Source: Actinomycetota bacterium (GTDB lineage: Bacteria; Actinomycetota; Actinomycetes; Nanopelagicales; Nanopelagicaceae). From it: a DNA stretch of 9,635 bases. The position numbers and the translations under genes are program-made. The notes beneath the pieces are model-generated. The model was not told the origin of the DNA. It made no database searches and saw nothing but the letters and a program-made list of their open reading frames with translations. Within the stretch, counting starts at the first letter, position 1, and each line of letters opens with the position of its first letter. The DNA lies in assembly GCA_947457445.1 (NCBI GenBank), contig CANGVO010000029.1, positions 1 to 9,635 on the forward strand, given 5' to 3'. Below, in pieces: positions 1-7,230 of this stretch.

Positions 1-1
1 A

Positions 2-256
2 ATGGCAAGTAAGAAGGGTGTCTCCTCGACACGTAACGGTCGCGATTCAAATCCGCAATACCTTGGTATCAAGCGTTTTGGTGGACAAGAAGTTAACGCA
101 GGCGAGATCTTGGTTCGCCAACGTGGAACACATTTTCACCCAGGTAAGAACGTAGGTCGCGGTAAGGATGACACTCTCTTTGCACTCGCTGCAGGAGCAG
201 TTGAATTCGGTCGCGCTCGCGGTCGTCGTGTAGTGAACGTGGTTCCGGTCGCTTAA
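2..256 (+). CDS. rpmA: 50S ribosomal protein L27
   Basis: This is a complete 84-residue L27, a large-subunit protein whose N-terminal arm reaches the peptidyl-transferase centre and helps position tRNA. The family core is obvious: [18 protein letters not shown] near residues 12-29, then [25 protein letters not shown], and a basic C-terminus ending VVNVVPVA. The protein starts directly with the mature MAxKKG form, so there is no cleavable Firmicutes-type extension. Residue 3 is Ser where many bacterial L27 proteins have His. Only one base precedes the ATG, so the ribosome binding site and the expected upstream gene rplU (L21) lie outside the window. A strong terminator follows 12 bases after the stop. 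Family assignment is secure. Confidence 0.97.
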   Translation: MASKKGVSSTRNGRDSNPQYLGIKRFGGQEVNAGEILVRQRGTHFHPGKNVGRGKDDTLFALAAGAVEFGRARGRRVVNVVPVA

Positions 257-268
257 TTTAGGTTTCTC

Positions 269-304
269 AAAAAGAGCGAGCCGCGTTCGTGGCTCGCTCT
301 TTTT
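269..304. terminator. Rho-independent terminator after rpmA, probably bidirectional
   Basis: A perfect 14-bp stem pairs 269-282 (AAAAAGAGCGAGCC) with 291-304 (GGCTCGCTCTTTTT) around the loop GCGTTCGT. The GC core is followed by a T run at 300-304. The A run at 269-273 gives a matching T run on the other strand, so the hairpin could work in both directions. It separates the ribosomal protein transcript from obg, although partial readthrough is possible. Confidence 0.93.
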
Positions 305-314
305 ATTTCATAAA

Positions 315-320
315 TATCTT
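315..320 (+). promoter_or_regulatory. Possible -10 box for obg-proB
   Basis: TATCTT fits the loose actinobacterial -10 pattern TANNNT. It lies 32 bases before the obg ATG, leaving a leader of about 25 bases that would contain the obg Shine-Dalgarno. The region 305-334 is AT-rich and follows a terminator, which is where a promoter would be expected. No convincing -35 is visible, since that position falls inside the terminator stem. TAACAT at 327-332 also fits the pattern but would place the start site on the Shine-Dalgarno. This is a weak call. Confidence 0.25.
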
Positions 321-352
321 TACCAATAACATTTAGAAGGGAGTAGCAAGAG

Positions 353-1849
353 ATGGCAACATTTATTGATCGTGTAACGCTCTACGCTGCTGCCGGAAAA
401 GGTGGAGACGGTTGCGTCTCGGTAAAGCGCGAAAAATTTAAACCACTAGGTGGCCCAGATGGCGGCAACGGTGGTCGCGGGGGAGACATCATTTTGATCG
501 TCGACTCAAGTGTTACAACGCTCCTTGATTTCCACCATTCTCCTCACCGCAAAGCAACTTCTGGTTCGCAAGGTTATGGCGATCGCAAAGATGGTACTTA
601 CGGAGAAGATTTAATTCTGCCTGTTCCAAATGGCACAGTTGTATTTGATGAAAAAGGAAATCAATTAGCTGACCTAATTGGCACCGGAACAACTTTCTTA
701 GCCGCACAAGGTGGCCACGGTGGACTTGGAAACCTTGCACTTTCATCTTCAAAGCGCCGCGCTCCAGGATTTGCTCTACTTGGCGAACCAGGTGAAGAAC
801 GCACTCTTTACTTAGAACTTAAATCTGTTGCAGATATCGCACTGGTTGGGTATCCAAGCGCAGGCAAGTCTTCGCTCATCGCGGCAATATCTGCAGCGCG
901 CCCAAAGATTGCTGACTATCCATTTACAACTTTGGTTCCAAATTTAGGTGTTGTGCAAGCAGGTGATACACGTTTCACAGTCGCGGATGTTCCAGGTTTG
1001 ATTCCAGGTGCGTCACAAGGCAAGGGACTAGGCCTGGAATTCTTGCGCCACGTCGAACGTTGTGTTGCATTGGTCCACGTGCTCGATTGTGGAACTTTAG
1101 AAACAGATCGCGATCCAGTTAGCGACCTTGAAATAATCGAATCAGAACTTGCACTTTACGGTGGGCTCGAAGATCGTGTGCGAATTGTTGCGCTAAATAA
1201 GATTGATCTACCTGATGGCAAAGCAATGGCTGACATGGTCGCTCAAACTCTGCGCGATAAAGGTTATGAGGTTTATCCAGTATCTGCCGCAAGTCGCGAA
1301 GGTCTTCAAGAACTTCTCTATGGAATGGCGCGTTTGGTCCAGAAGGCGCGTGCAGAAGCGGCAAGTGAAGAACGCACTCGAATCATTTTGCGACCAACTG
1401 CCGTTGATGATTCTGGATTCACTGTGCAAGCAAATGCTGATGGTTCATTTAGTGTGCGTGGACAGAAAGTTGTTCGCTGGGTTCGTCAGACAAACTTTAA
1501 GAATGCAGAGGCAATTGGTTACTTAGCTGATCGCCTGGCGCAACTAGGAGTAGAAAAAGAATTGTTTAAGAAAGGCGCCGTTGCAGGAAGTGAAGTTCGA
1601 ATTGGATCTGGCGATAACGAAGTTGTCTTCGAATGGGAGCCAACCATCGAAGCCGGAGCAGAACAGCTAGCTGGCCACTTGCACCGCCGCGGAGAAGATT
1701 CACGCCTTGAAGGCGCATGGGTTGTCGAAGAACGCGTTGTCGATCAACTAAGCGATGAAGAAATTGCGCAACAATGGGAGTACAACGTGGAGGACCCACA
1801 TACTCCGCAAGAGATTATTAGTACGCCACCAGTTAGCGAGGATAAGTAA
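353..1849 (+). CDS. obg: GTPase Obg (CgtA), ribosome-associated
   Basis: This 498-residue essential GTPase binds the large ribosomal subunit and links ribosome assembly to nucleotide status. The glycine-rich Obg fold fills about residues 1-158 ([13 protein letters not shown] at 33-45). The G domain follows, with the P-loop GYPSAGKSS at 166-174, the switch I region [11 protein letters not shown] at 189-199, DVPGL at 212-216, NKID at 282-285 and SAAS at 311-314. A C-terminal OCT domain spans about 340-430. The last 68 residues are a charged, mostly acidic tail, of the kind seen in actinobacterial Obg proteins. The start is supported by AGAAGGGAG at 335-343, nine bases before the ATG. The stop TAA directly abuts the proB ATG, so the two genes are surely cotranscribed. 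All GTPase motifs are intact. Confidence 0.97.
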   Translation: MATFIDRVTLYAAAGKGGDGCVSVKREKFKPLGGPDGGNGGRGGDIILIVDSSVTTLLDFHHSPHRKATSGSQGYGDRKDGTYGEDLILPVPNGTVVFDEKGNQLADLIGTGTTFLAAQGGHGGLGNLALSSSKRRAPGFALLGEPGEERTLYLELKSVADIALVGYPSAGKSSLIAAISAARPKIADYPFTTLVPNLGVVQAGDTRFTVADVPGLIPGASQGKGLGLEFLRHVERCVALVHVLDCGTLETDRDPVSDLEIIESELALYGGLEDRVRIVALNKIDLPDGKAMADMVAQTLRDKGYEVYPVSAASREGLQELLYGMARLVQKARAEAASEERTRIILRPTAVDDSGFTVQANADGSFSVRGQKVVRWVRQTNFKNAEAIGYLADRLAQLGVEKELFKKGAVAGSEVRIGSGDNEVVFEWEPTIEAGAEQLAGHLHRRGEDSRLEGAWVVEERVVDQLSDEEIAQQWEYNVEDPHTPQEIISTPPVSEDK

Positions 1850-2965
1850 ATGAGCCGCATCGCTATTACTGGTGCCAAGCGCGTTGTTATCAAAATTGGT
1901 TCATCTTCCCTTACAGGGCAAGCGGGTTCAAAGTTAAATGAATCTGCTGTTTCTAAAATCGTGGATTTAGTAGCAACGCTCACCAAACGTGGCGCCGAAG
2001 TCGCACTCGTTTCATCGGGTGCGATCGCAGCCGGTTTAGCTCCACTTGGACTATCTGCTAGACCAAAAGATTTAGCTACCCAACAAGCGGCGGCATCTGT
2101 CGGACAAGGCCTGTTGATCGCAAAGTACAACGAGAATTTTGCACGTCACGAAATAATTTCATCACAGGTGCTTCTAACTACCGAAGATGTTGTCCGCCGT
2201 TCGCACTATCAAAACGCACAACAGACACTTTTTAAATTACTTTCATTAGGTGTAGTACCAATCATCAATGAAAATGACTCGGTTGGAACTCAAGAAATTC
2301 GCTTTGGAGATAACGATCGCCTTGCCGCACTTGTTGCACTTTTAATTGGTGCAGATTTACTAGTTTTGATTTCAGATGTTGATGCACTCTACGATGCGCC
2401 ACCTTCACAAGCTGGCGCCAAAGCCATACATCTCGTAGATTCGATGAGCGAGATAGATTCTGTAGTTGTCGGTGGCGCCGGTTCTGCGGGTGTTGGCAGT
2501 GGGGGAATGGTTACCAAAATTGAGGCAGCACGTATTTCAACTAGCGCTGGCACGCCAATGTTGCTGACTTCACTCGAGCAAGCCCAAGATGCACTGCAAG
2601 GAGCAGAGGTCGGAACGCTTTTTGCAGCGCACGGAGTTCGCTCAAATTCTCGTCTACTCTGGTTGGCACATGCATCAACTCCACAAGGACGTTTGATTTT
2701 GGATGCTGGCGCAGTCACTGCAATCTTAGAACGCGGCGTATCTCTGCTTCCCGCAGGTGTAACTGCCGTAGAAGGTGAATTTATTTCAGGCGACACTGTT
2801 GAATTAGTCGGACCTGACAAAAAGATTATTGCGCGCGGACTTGTAGCGTTCGACGCAGCTGAAATTCCTCAGATGCTAGGTCGATCAACTAAAGAACTAG
2901 CTGCATCACTGGGCGCTGAATATGAACGCGAACTCGTCCATCGTGATGATTTAGTTCTGCTTTAA
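1850..2965 (+). CDS. proB: Glutamate 5-kinase (gamma-glutamyl kinase) with PUA domain
   Basis: ProB phosphorylates the gamma-carboxyl of glutamate with ATP, the first and usually proline-inhibited step of proline synthesis in the cytoplasm. At 371 residues it matches the long bacterial form. The amino-acid-kinase domain shows KIGSS at 15-19, SSGAIAAG at 55-62, the glutamate/feedback region NENDSVGTQEI at 140-150, GDNDRLAA at 153-160, SDVDALY at 175-181 and GSGGMVTK at 216-223. A PUA domain follows from about 277 to the C-terminus. The ATG directly follows the obg stop, with GAGG at 1838-1841 eight bases upstream, so translation is probably coupled. Its stop codon overlaps that of the convergent hydrolase gene. 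ProA, its pathway partner, is nearby but separated from it by that gene. Confidence 0.97.
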   Translation: MSRIAITGAKRVVIKIGSSSLTGQAGSKLNESAVSKIVDLVATLTKRGAEVALVSSGAIAAGLAPLGLSARPKDLATQQAAASVGQGLLIAKYNENFARHEIISSQVLLTTEDVVRRSHYQNAQQTLFKLLSLGVVPIINENDSVGTQEIRFGDNDRLAALVALLIGADLLVLISDVDALYDAPPSQAGAKAIHLVDSMSEIDSVVVGGAGSAGVGSGGMVTKIEAARISTSAGTPMLLTSLEQAQDALQGAEVGTLFAAHGVRSNSRLLWLAHASTPQGRLILDAGAVTAILERGVSLLPAGVTAVEGEFISGDTVELVGPDKKIIARGLVAFDAAEIPQMLGRSTKELAASLGAEYERELVHRDDLVLL

Positions 2966-4107
2966 CTCTTCTTTTCAGAGATTTCGCGCAAGACAACTGC
3001 AATTTTGTCACTTGTTCCATCTGCGCTGGTCGGCATATCGCTTAGTTTCACTATCACTGTGTCATGCAGCGCATCTTGATAGATGTATTGACCATGAAGT
3101 CCCATCATCAAGTTAACTCCAGAGTATGGGTGCCACATTTGCGCGCCATATCCCCATCCATAATCCAATTTCACTATCGGATTCGAAAGTCTGGCTTTCC
3201 AAGAAGTGCTGGCGATCTTTGGCGAGCCAGACATAAGCGCCAAGCCAACACGTGCATAGTCTCTTGCTGCTGCGTTAAAACAACAGAAAGCTTTTTCATG
3301 TCCGTCAACTTTATCGACGTTCCAAGTAGCGTTGTAATCCGCGCCAACCTTCTTCCAGACACGCTCGCTAAATTCATCCGCTAATTTATTTCCAGTTACT
3401 TTCTGGATTATTAGTCCGAGCATCTGAGTATTCACGCTTCGATACTCAGGGTAAGTGCCAGGCTTCTCAGCCATTTTACGATTGTTTTTCATAAAGAAAT
3501 TCATATCTGTTGTGGCATACATCTGAGCAATCGCTACACCCCAACCAGATGGCCCAGTTGGATAGTTATCAGATACGCCAATTCCAGAATTCATGTCCAG
3601 CAAATCTTTGATCGTAACCTGATCAAAAGAGGAGTCTGCCTTGAACTCTGGCAAAATTGATACGAAAGTATTGCTCTCTTTAATTTTTCCTTCATCAATT
3701 AACTGGCCAATAACAAGTGAGGTCATTGTTTTTGCAACCGAGTAAGAGGGCAATACGGTCGATTCTGTCTTGCCGTTGAAATACTTCTCGTAAGTAATTT
3801 TCCCGCCACGAATAACCAAGAAAGCATTGGTCTGGGTGTTTGCTAAGAATTCATCGAATGAAATCTTTACTCCGCCCCAAGTGACTTCAGAAATCACTTC
3901 TGGAGTTCCTACCTGCCAAGCGCTATTTGCACTCGGTGCCGCATTAATTATGTGAAATGGCATTAAGTCAGGGGTCTTAGAAGCTGGGGCTAAACCTAAT
4001 TTGATTGCCGCGATTGGCTCTGGATACCTAATCGCTTTGGTTAATCCAAAGAGGGCTAAGTAAAGGACTAGGAGAACTACAACGACTCTACGAATTAATT
4101 TCAGCAC
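2962..4107 (-). CDS. Membrane-anchored serine hydrolase, beta-lactamase (class C)/NylB-like family
   Basis: This is a 381-residue protein from the GTG at 4107. A basic start (MLKLIRR) and one hydrophobic segment at about 8-23 suggest an N-terminal anchor or signal sequence with the catalytic domain outside the membrane. The active-site motif SxxK is S123-V-A-K126. The second motif is Y222-R-S224 in EYRSVNTQMLG, and a GLHGQ stretch at 336-340 occupies the usual third-motif region. CCFNAAARDYARVG at 275-288 is another family-typical block. The family (COG1680/PF00144) covers carboxypeptidases, esterases and 6-aminohexanoate-dimer hydrolases; Y-x-S rather than Y-x-N leans toward the NylB-like branch, but the substrate cannot be named. 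The open frame extends upstream to a TTG at 4155, which would overlap proA and add a non-signal-like start. The gene diverges from proA and converges on proB. Confidence 0.85.
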   Translation of the reverse strand: MLKLIRRVVVVLLVLYLALFGLTKAIRYPEPIAAIKLGLAPASKTPDLMPFHIINAAPSANSAWQVGTPEVISEVTWGGVKISFDEFLANTQTNAFLVIRGGKITYEKYFNGKTESTVLPSYSVAKTMTSLVIGQLIDEGKIKESNTFVSILPEFKADSSFDQVTIKDLLDMNSGIGVSDNYPTGPSGWGVAIAQMYATTDMNFFMKNNRKMAEKPGTYPEYRSVNTQMLGLIIQKVTGNKLADEFSERVWKKVGADYNATWNVDKVDGHEKAFCCFNAAARDYARVGLALMSGSPKIASTSWKARLSNPIVKLDYGWGYGAQMWHPYSGVNLMMGLHGQYIYQDALHDTVIVKLSDMPTSADGTSDKIAVVLREISEKKS

Positions 4108-4113
4108 GGCTAC

Positions 4114-4119
4114 AGGGTA
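4114..4119 (-). promoter_or_regulatory. Candidate -10 box for leaderless serine hydrolase mRNA
   Basis: Read on the minus strand, TACCCT fits TANNNT and is followed by 6 bases (GTAGCC) and then the GTG at 4107. That spacing would place the transcription start at or within a base or so of the start codon. The only Shine-Dalgarno-like sequence, AGGGAG, ends 13 bases before the GTG, which is too far to be convincing. No -35 is recognisable. This box also favours the GTG start over the upstream TTG. Confidence 0.45.
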
Positions 4120-4127
4120 TCTCCCTA

Positions 4128-4133
4128 TACCCT
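4128..4133 (+). promoter_or_regulatory. Candidate -10 box for leaderless proA mRNA
   Basis: TACCCT fits TANNNT and is followed by 7 bases (TAGCCCC) and then the proA ATG at 4141, the spacing expected if transcription begins on the A of the ATG. No purine-rich Shine-Dalgarno lies in the 20 bases before the ATG. The overlapping hexamer TATACC at 4126-4131 is an alternative register. No clear -35 is visible. Confidence 0.5.
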
Positions 4134-4140
4134 TAGCCCC

Positions 4141-5409
4141 ATGGATGCAGCGCAAATAGTCGCAGAGCTAGCGCTCACAGCGCGCACAGCTGCACGCACA
4201 TTATCGACAGCCACTGGCGCGCAACGTAAGGCTGCTTTGTATGCAATTGCTGACGCAATTGAAAAGCGCAGTGATGAAATCCTGCAAGCGAACGCAGAAG
4301 ATATTGCTCGGGCTATTGCTGAAGATATGCACCCACAAATGCAGGATCGCTTGCTTTTAAATGAATCTCGCGTAAAAGGTATCGCCAACGGAGCAAGATT
4401 GGTTGCAGATCTGCCAGATCCACTTGGACAAGTTCTGCGCCATTCCACCCTTCCTAACGGTTTAGATTTAAAACAGATTTCAGTTCCATTTGGTGTTATT
4501 GGAATGGTCTATGAAGCTCGTCCAAATGTCACAGTCGATGCAGCAGTGATTCTGCTGATGTCGGGAAACGCCGCGCTTTTGCGAGGCTCATCTACGGCTG
4601 CAGCGAGCAATCAAGTTCTCGTCGATGTGATGCGTGATGCGCTATCTACAACGAGGATCTCTCCAGAAGTTATTCAATTAGTGCCATCGAATGACCGAGC
4701 AACAGTTAAGGCACTTCTAAATGCGCGGGGCAAAGTTGATCTGGTTATTCCGCGCGGAAGCGCTGCTCTAATTCGAATGGTTGTTGATGAATCTACTGTG
4801 CCAACAATCGAAACCGGTGCCGGTGTTTGCCATGTCTATGTCGATGAGTTTGCGGATATTGAAAAGGCTCTACCAATTCTGATTAACTCGAAAACGCATC
4901 GTCCTAGCGTTTGCAATGCTGCAGAGACGCTTCTGGTCCACCGCGCAATTGCTCCAACGTTCTTGCCTATGGCGCTTAAAGCTTTATCTGATGCCGGTGT
5001 AATTCTGCATAGCGATGCAACCGCTCAAAAAGTTGCTGAGAAATTTGGAATTGCTTCAACGCCAGCCACAGATGCAAATTGGTGCACGGAGTATGGAATT
5101 CTTGAAATGAATGTAGGAGTTGTTGATTCGGTCGATGCAGCTGCTGATCACATCGCAAAGTACGGAACCAATCACACAGAGGCAATCGTTACTGAAAAGC
5201 AAGAGAACGCAGATCGTTTTATTGCACTCGCAGATTGCGCAGCGGTAATGGTTAATACCTCAACTCGCTTTACTGACGGCGAACAAATGGGTTTCGGCGC
5301 AGAAATCGGCATTTCAAATCAGAAACTTCATGCCCGCGGCCCAATGGGCTTAGAGGCGATGACGACCACCACATGGATAGTTACCGGCGACGGGCAGATT
5401 CGCTCGTAA
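4141..5409 (+). CDS. proA: Gamma-glutamyl phosphate reductase (glutamate-5-semialdehyde dehydrogenase)
   Basis: ProA reduces gamma-glutamyl phosphate with NADPH to glutamate 5-semialdehyde, the second step of proline synthesis, acting with ProB in the cytoplasm. The 422-residue length is normal for this aldehyde dehydrogenase-superfamily enzyme. Visible signatures are PFGVIGMVYEARPNVTVDA at 116-134, LLRGSSTA at 146-153, PRGSAALI at 204-211, the TGAGVCH block at 225-231, and KTHRPSVCNAAETLL at 251-265, which carries the catalytic cysteine C258. The C-terminal FTDGEQMGFGAEIGISNQKLHARGP block is typical of the family. The ATG at 4141 aligns well with family N-termini, has no Shine-Dalgarno, and is preceded by a TANNNT box at leaderless spacing. 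It is separated from proB by an opposing gene, so the two enzymes use different promoters. Confidence 0.96.
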   Translation: MDAAQIVAELALTARTAARTLSTATGAQRKAALYAIADAIEKRSDEILQANAEDIARAIAEDMHPQMQDRLLLNESRVKGIANGARLVADLPDPLGQVLRHSTLPNGLDLKQISVPFGVIGMVYEARPNVTVDAAVILLMSGNAALLRGSSTAAASNQVLVDVMRDALSTTRISPEVIQLVPSNDRATVKALLNARGKVDLVIPRGSAALIRMVVDESTVPTIETGAGVCHVYVDEFADIEKALPILINSKTHRPSVCNAAETLLVHRAIAPTFLPMALKALSDAGVILHSDATAQKVAEKFGIASTPATDANWCTEYGILEMNVGVVDSVDAAADHIAKYGTNHTEAIVTEKQENADRFIALADCAAVMVNTSTRFTDGEQMGFGAEIGISNQKLHARGPMGLEAMTTTTWIVTGDGQIRS

Positions 5410-5422
5410 CGCACTTTCTCAT

Positions 5423-5428
5423 TAAACT
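5423..5428 (+). promoter_or_regulatory. Candidate -10 box for gatCAB
   Basis: TAAACT fits TANNNT and lies in the 28-base gap after proA, 9 bases before the gatC ATG at 5438. A start about 7 bases downstream would leave a leader of only 0-3 bases. The intervening TCACACACT is not a Shine-Dalgarno, which supports a leaderless or nearly leaderless start. No -35 stands out. There is no terminator between proA and gatC, so readthrough from proA could also contribute. Confidence 0.4.
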
Positions 5429-5437
5429 TCACACACT

Positions 5438-5737
5438 ATGAGCAGCCTTTCCCGTGATGATGTCGCAAAGCTGGCAAATTTAGCGCGCATTGAGATGACC
5501 GAGGACGAACTCGTAAATCTGGCCTCACAATTTGGCAGCATTCTTGATGCTGTAGCTCGAGTACAAGAACTTAATTTGGATGGCGTTAAAGCAACTTCCC
5601 ATCCGCAACCGCTTGAAAATATTTTCCGCCAAGATGTAGTTCTGCCGAGCCTTTCACCGGATCAGGCCCTTTCGGGTGCACCTGCTCAAGAAGATCAGCG
5701 ATTCCGAGTCCCACAGATTTTGGGAGAAGCGGAATGA
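5438..5737 (+). CDS. gatC: Asp/Glu-tRNA amidotransferase subunit C
   Basis: GatC is the small structural subunit of the GatCAB amidotransferase; it wraps around GatA and stabilises its contact with GatB. The 99-residue length is typical. The opening [20 protein letters not shown] is the classic GatC start, followed by the helix around [25 protein letters not shown]. The C-terminal part includes [15 protein letters not shown] and ends [12 protein letters not shown], the segment expected to contact GatA. No Shine-Dalgarno precedes the ATG. The stop overlaps the gatA start as ATGA, indicating coupled translation of the two subunits. It heads the gat operon, 28 bases after proA. Confidence 0.95.
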   Translation: MSSLSRDDVAKLANLARIEMTEDELVNLASQFGSILDAVARVQELNLDGVKATSHPQPLENIFRQDVVLPSLSPDQALSGAPAQEDQRFRVPQILGEAE

Positions 5738-7230
5738 TAAATAAAACTGCTGCCGAAATGTCTAACGCACTTGCCAAAGGTGAAGTAACTTCTGTTGCGC
5801 TAACTAAGGCGCACCTTGATCGCATCGCTGATGTGGATCCGAAAGTAAAAGCTTTCTTGCATGTAGATAACGAAAACGCTTTAGCTCAAGCTGCCGCAGT
5901 AGATGCTGATCGTGCTGCAGGTAAAGCGCTAGGTCCTTTAGCGGGTGTACCGCTGGCGCTAAAAGATGTGCTTGCTCAAAAAGGTGTTCCAACAACTGCT
6001 GGCTCAAAAATATTGCAAGGCTGGAAGCCACCTTATGACTCAACAGTGGTTGCTAAGTTAAAAGCTGCCGGTGTCGTAATTCTTGGTAAAACAAATATGG
6101 ATGAATTTGCAATGGGTTCATCAACTGAGAATTCAGGTTACGGACCAACATTTAATCCTTGGGATTTAACCCGCACCCCAGGTGGATCAAGCGGTGGATC
6201 AGCTGCTGCGGTCAGTGCTTTCCAAGCGCCGATTGCAATTGGTTCGGATACTGGCGGTTCAATTCGCCAACCTGCTGCGCTAACCGGAATTGTCGGAGTT
6301 CGTCCAACTTATGGCGCGGTCTCTCGTTACGGACTAATCGCTTATTCATCAAGTTTGGATCAGGCCGGACCTTTTGGCCGCACCGTTTTAGATACAGCGA
6401 TGCTGCATGAAGTTATCTCGGGCCACGACCCTAAAGATGCAACAAGTATCAACGCACCAGTTCCGGCAGTTGTTGCTGCAGCAAAATCCGGAAATGTTAA
6501 AGGTTTGAAAATTGGTGTCATTAAGCAGTTGCAGGGCAGCGGTTATCAAACTGGAGTCCTGGCACGATTTAATGAGTCGTTAGAAATCCTTGCGTCCCTT
6601 GGTGCCGAAATTGTCGAAGTAGATTGTCCAAGTTTCGAATTTGCACTTGCTGCTTATTATTTGATTGCACCGTCAGAATGCTCTTCCAATTTAGCTCGTT
6701 TTGATGCCATGCGTTATGGCTTGCGCACCGGCGATGTTGATGGTGCATCTGCAGAATCAGTTATGAATTCAACCCGTGAATCAGGATTTGGTCGCGAAGT
6801 TAAGCGCCGAATTATTTTGGGAACTTATGCGCTTTCATCTGGTTACTACGATGCGTATTACGGCAGCGCTCAAAAGATCCGCACTTTAATTATTGAAGAT
6901 TACAAGAAGGCATTTACGCAAGCAGATGTGTTGGTCTCACCAACTTCACCGATTACCGCTTTTAAAATTGGCGAAAAATCTGAAGATCCAATCGCTATGT
7001 ATTTAGCGGATGTAGCAACTATTCCAGTTAACTTGGCGGGAATTTGTGGAATGAGTTTGCCGGCTGGTTTAGCTGATGAAGATAATCTGCCTGTTGGCTT
7101 CCAGATCATGGCACCTGCGATGCAGGATCAACGACTTTATCAAGTTGGTGCTGCACTTGAAGCTGCGTTGGTTACTAAATGGGGCGGACACTTGATTTCG
7201 AAAGCTCCTGCTTTGGGAGGTGCCAAGTAA
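5734..7230 (+). CDS. gatA: Asp/Glu-tRNA amidotransferase subunit A (glutaminase)
   Basis: GatA releases ammonia from glutamine (or asparagine) and passes it through a channel to GatB, which amidates misacylated Glu-tRNA(Gln) or Asp-tRNA(Asn). The 498-residue protein carries the full amidase signature. The Ser-cisSer-Lys triad is readable: K77 in VPLALKDV, S152 in [12 protein letters not shown] and S176 in [26 protein letters not shown] at 121-134 and PVGFQIMAP near the C-terminus are also typical of GatA. The start is supported by GGGAG at 5722-5726, seven bases upstream, and overlaps the gatC stop by four bases. Its own stop overlaps the gatB start by one base. The presence of this operon suggests that Gln-tRNA, and perhaps Asn-tRNA, is made by the indirect route. 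Confidence 0.97.
   Translation: MINKTAAEMSNALAKGEVTSVALTKAHLDRIADVDPKVKAFLHVDNENALAQAAAVDADRAAGKALGPLAGVPLALKDVLAQKGVPTTAGSKILQGWKPPYDSTVVAKLKAAGVVILGKTNMDEFAMGSSTENSGYGPTFNPWDLTRTPGGSSGGSAAAVSAFQAPIAIGSDTGGSIRQPAALTGIVGVRPTYGAVSRYGLIAYSSSLDQAGPFGRTVLDTAMLHEVISGHDPKDATSINAPVPAVVAAAKSGNVKGLKIGVIKQLQGSGYQTGVLARFNESLEILASLGAEIVEVDCPSFEFALAAYYLIAPSECSSNLARFDAMRYGLRTGDVDGASAESVMNSTRESGFGREVKRRIILGTYALSSGYYDAYYGSAQKIRTLIIEDYKKAFTQADVLVSPTSPITAFKIGEKSEDPIAMYLADVATIPVNLAGICGMSLPAGLADEDNLPVGFQIMAPAMQDQRLYQVGAALEAALVTKWGGHLISKAPALGGAK
7215..7220 (+). promoter_or_regulatory. Shine-Dalgarno that fixes the gatB start
   Basis: GGGAGG lies nine bases before the ATG at 7230. It decides the start of gatB: the reading frame is open further upstream to an ATG at 7179, but that start would overlap gatA by 52 bases and add 17 residues not typical of GatB. 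Confidence 0.85.

Larger units (their letters stand above)
4108..4138. repeat. Imperfect inverted repeat between the divergent starts
   Basis: The left arm GGCTACAGGGTAT (4108-4120) is the reverse complement of the right arm ATACCCTTAGCC (4127-4138), apart from one extra base in the left arm. The arms flank a 6-base centre, CTCCCT. The repeat fills nearly the whole 33-base gap between the hydrolase GTG and the proA ATG. Each arm contains a TACCCT box pointing toward its own gene. It may be only a pair of mirrored promoters, or it may also be a site for a symmetric regulator. Confidence 0.6.

Noticed and set aside
1203..1526. A 107-residue frame inside obg on the same strand
   Set aside because: It lies out of frame within the conserved G and OCT domains of Obg and its sequence resembles nothing; it is a shadow.
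3064..3384. A plus-strand frame of 106 residues opposite the hydrolase gene
   Set aside because: It lies wholly within the hydrolase coding region, whose SxxK and other family motifs show that the minus strand is the coding one. There is no recognisable domain or Shine-Dalgarno.
4108..4155. Longer hydrolase start at the TTG at 4155, adding 16 residues
   Set aside because: It would overlap the proA coding region, puts a non-hydrophobic stretch before the membrane anchor, and lies upstream of the TACCCT box that matches the GTG at 4107. It cannot be fully excluded without 5'-end data.
7179..7229. Longer gatB start at the ATG at 7179
   Set aside because: It adds 17 residues that do not resemble GatB, lies deep inside gatA, and ignores the strong GGGAGG nine bases before the ATG at 7230.
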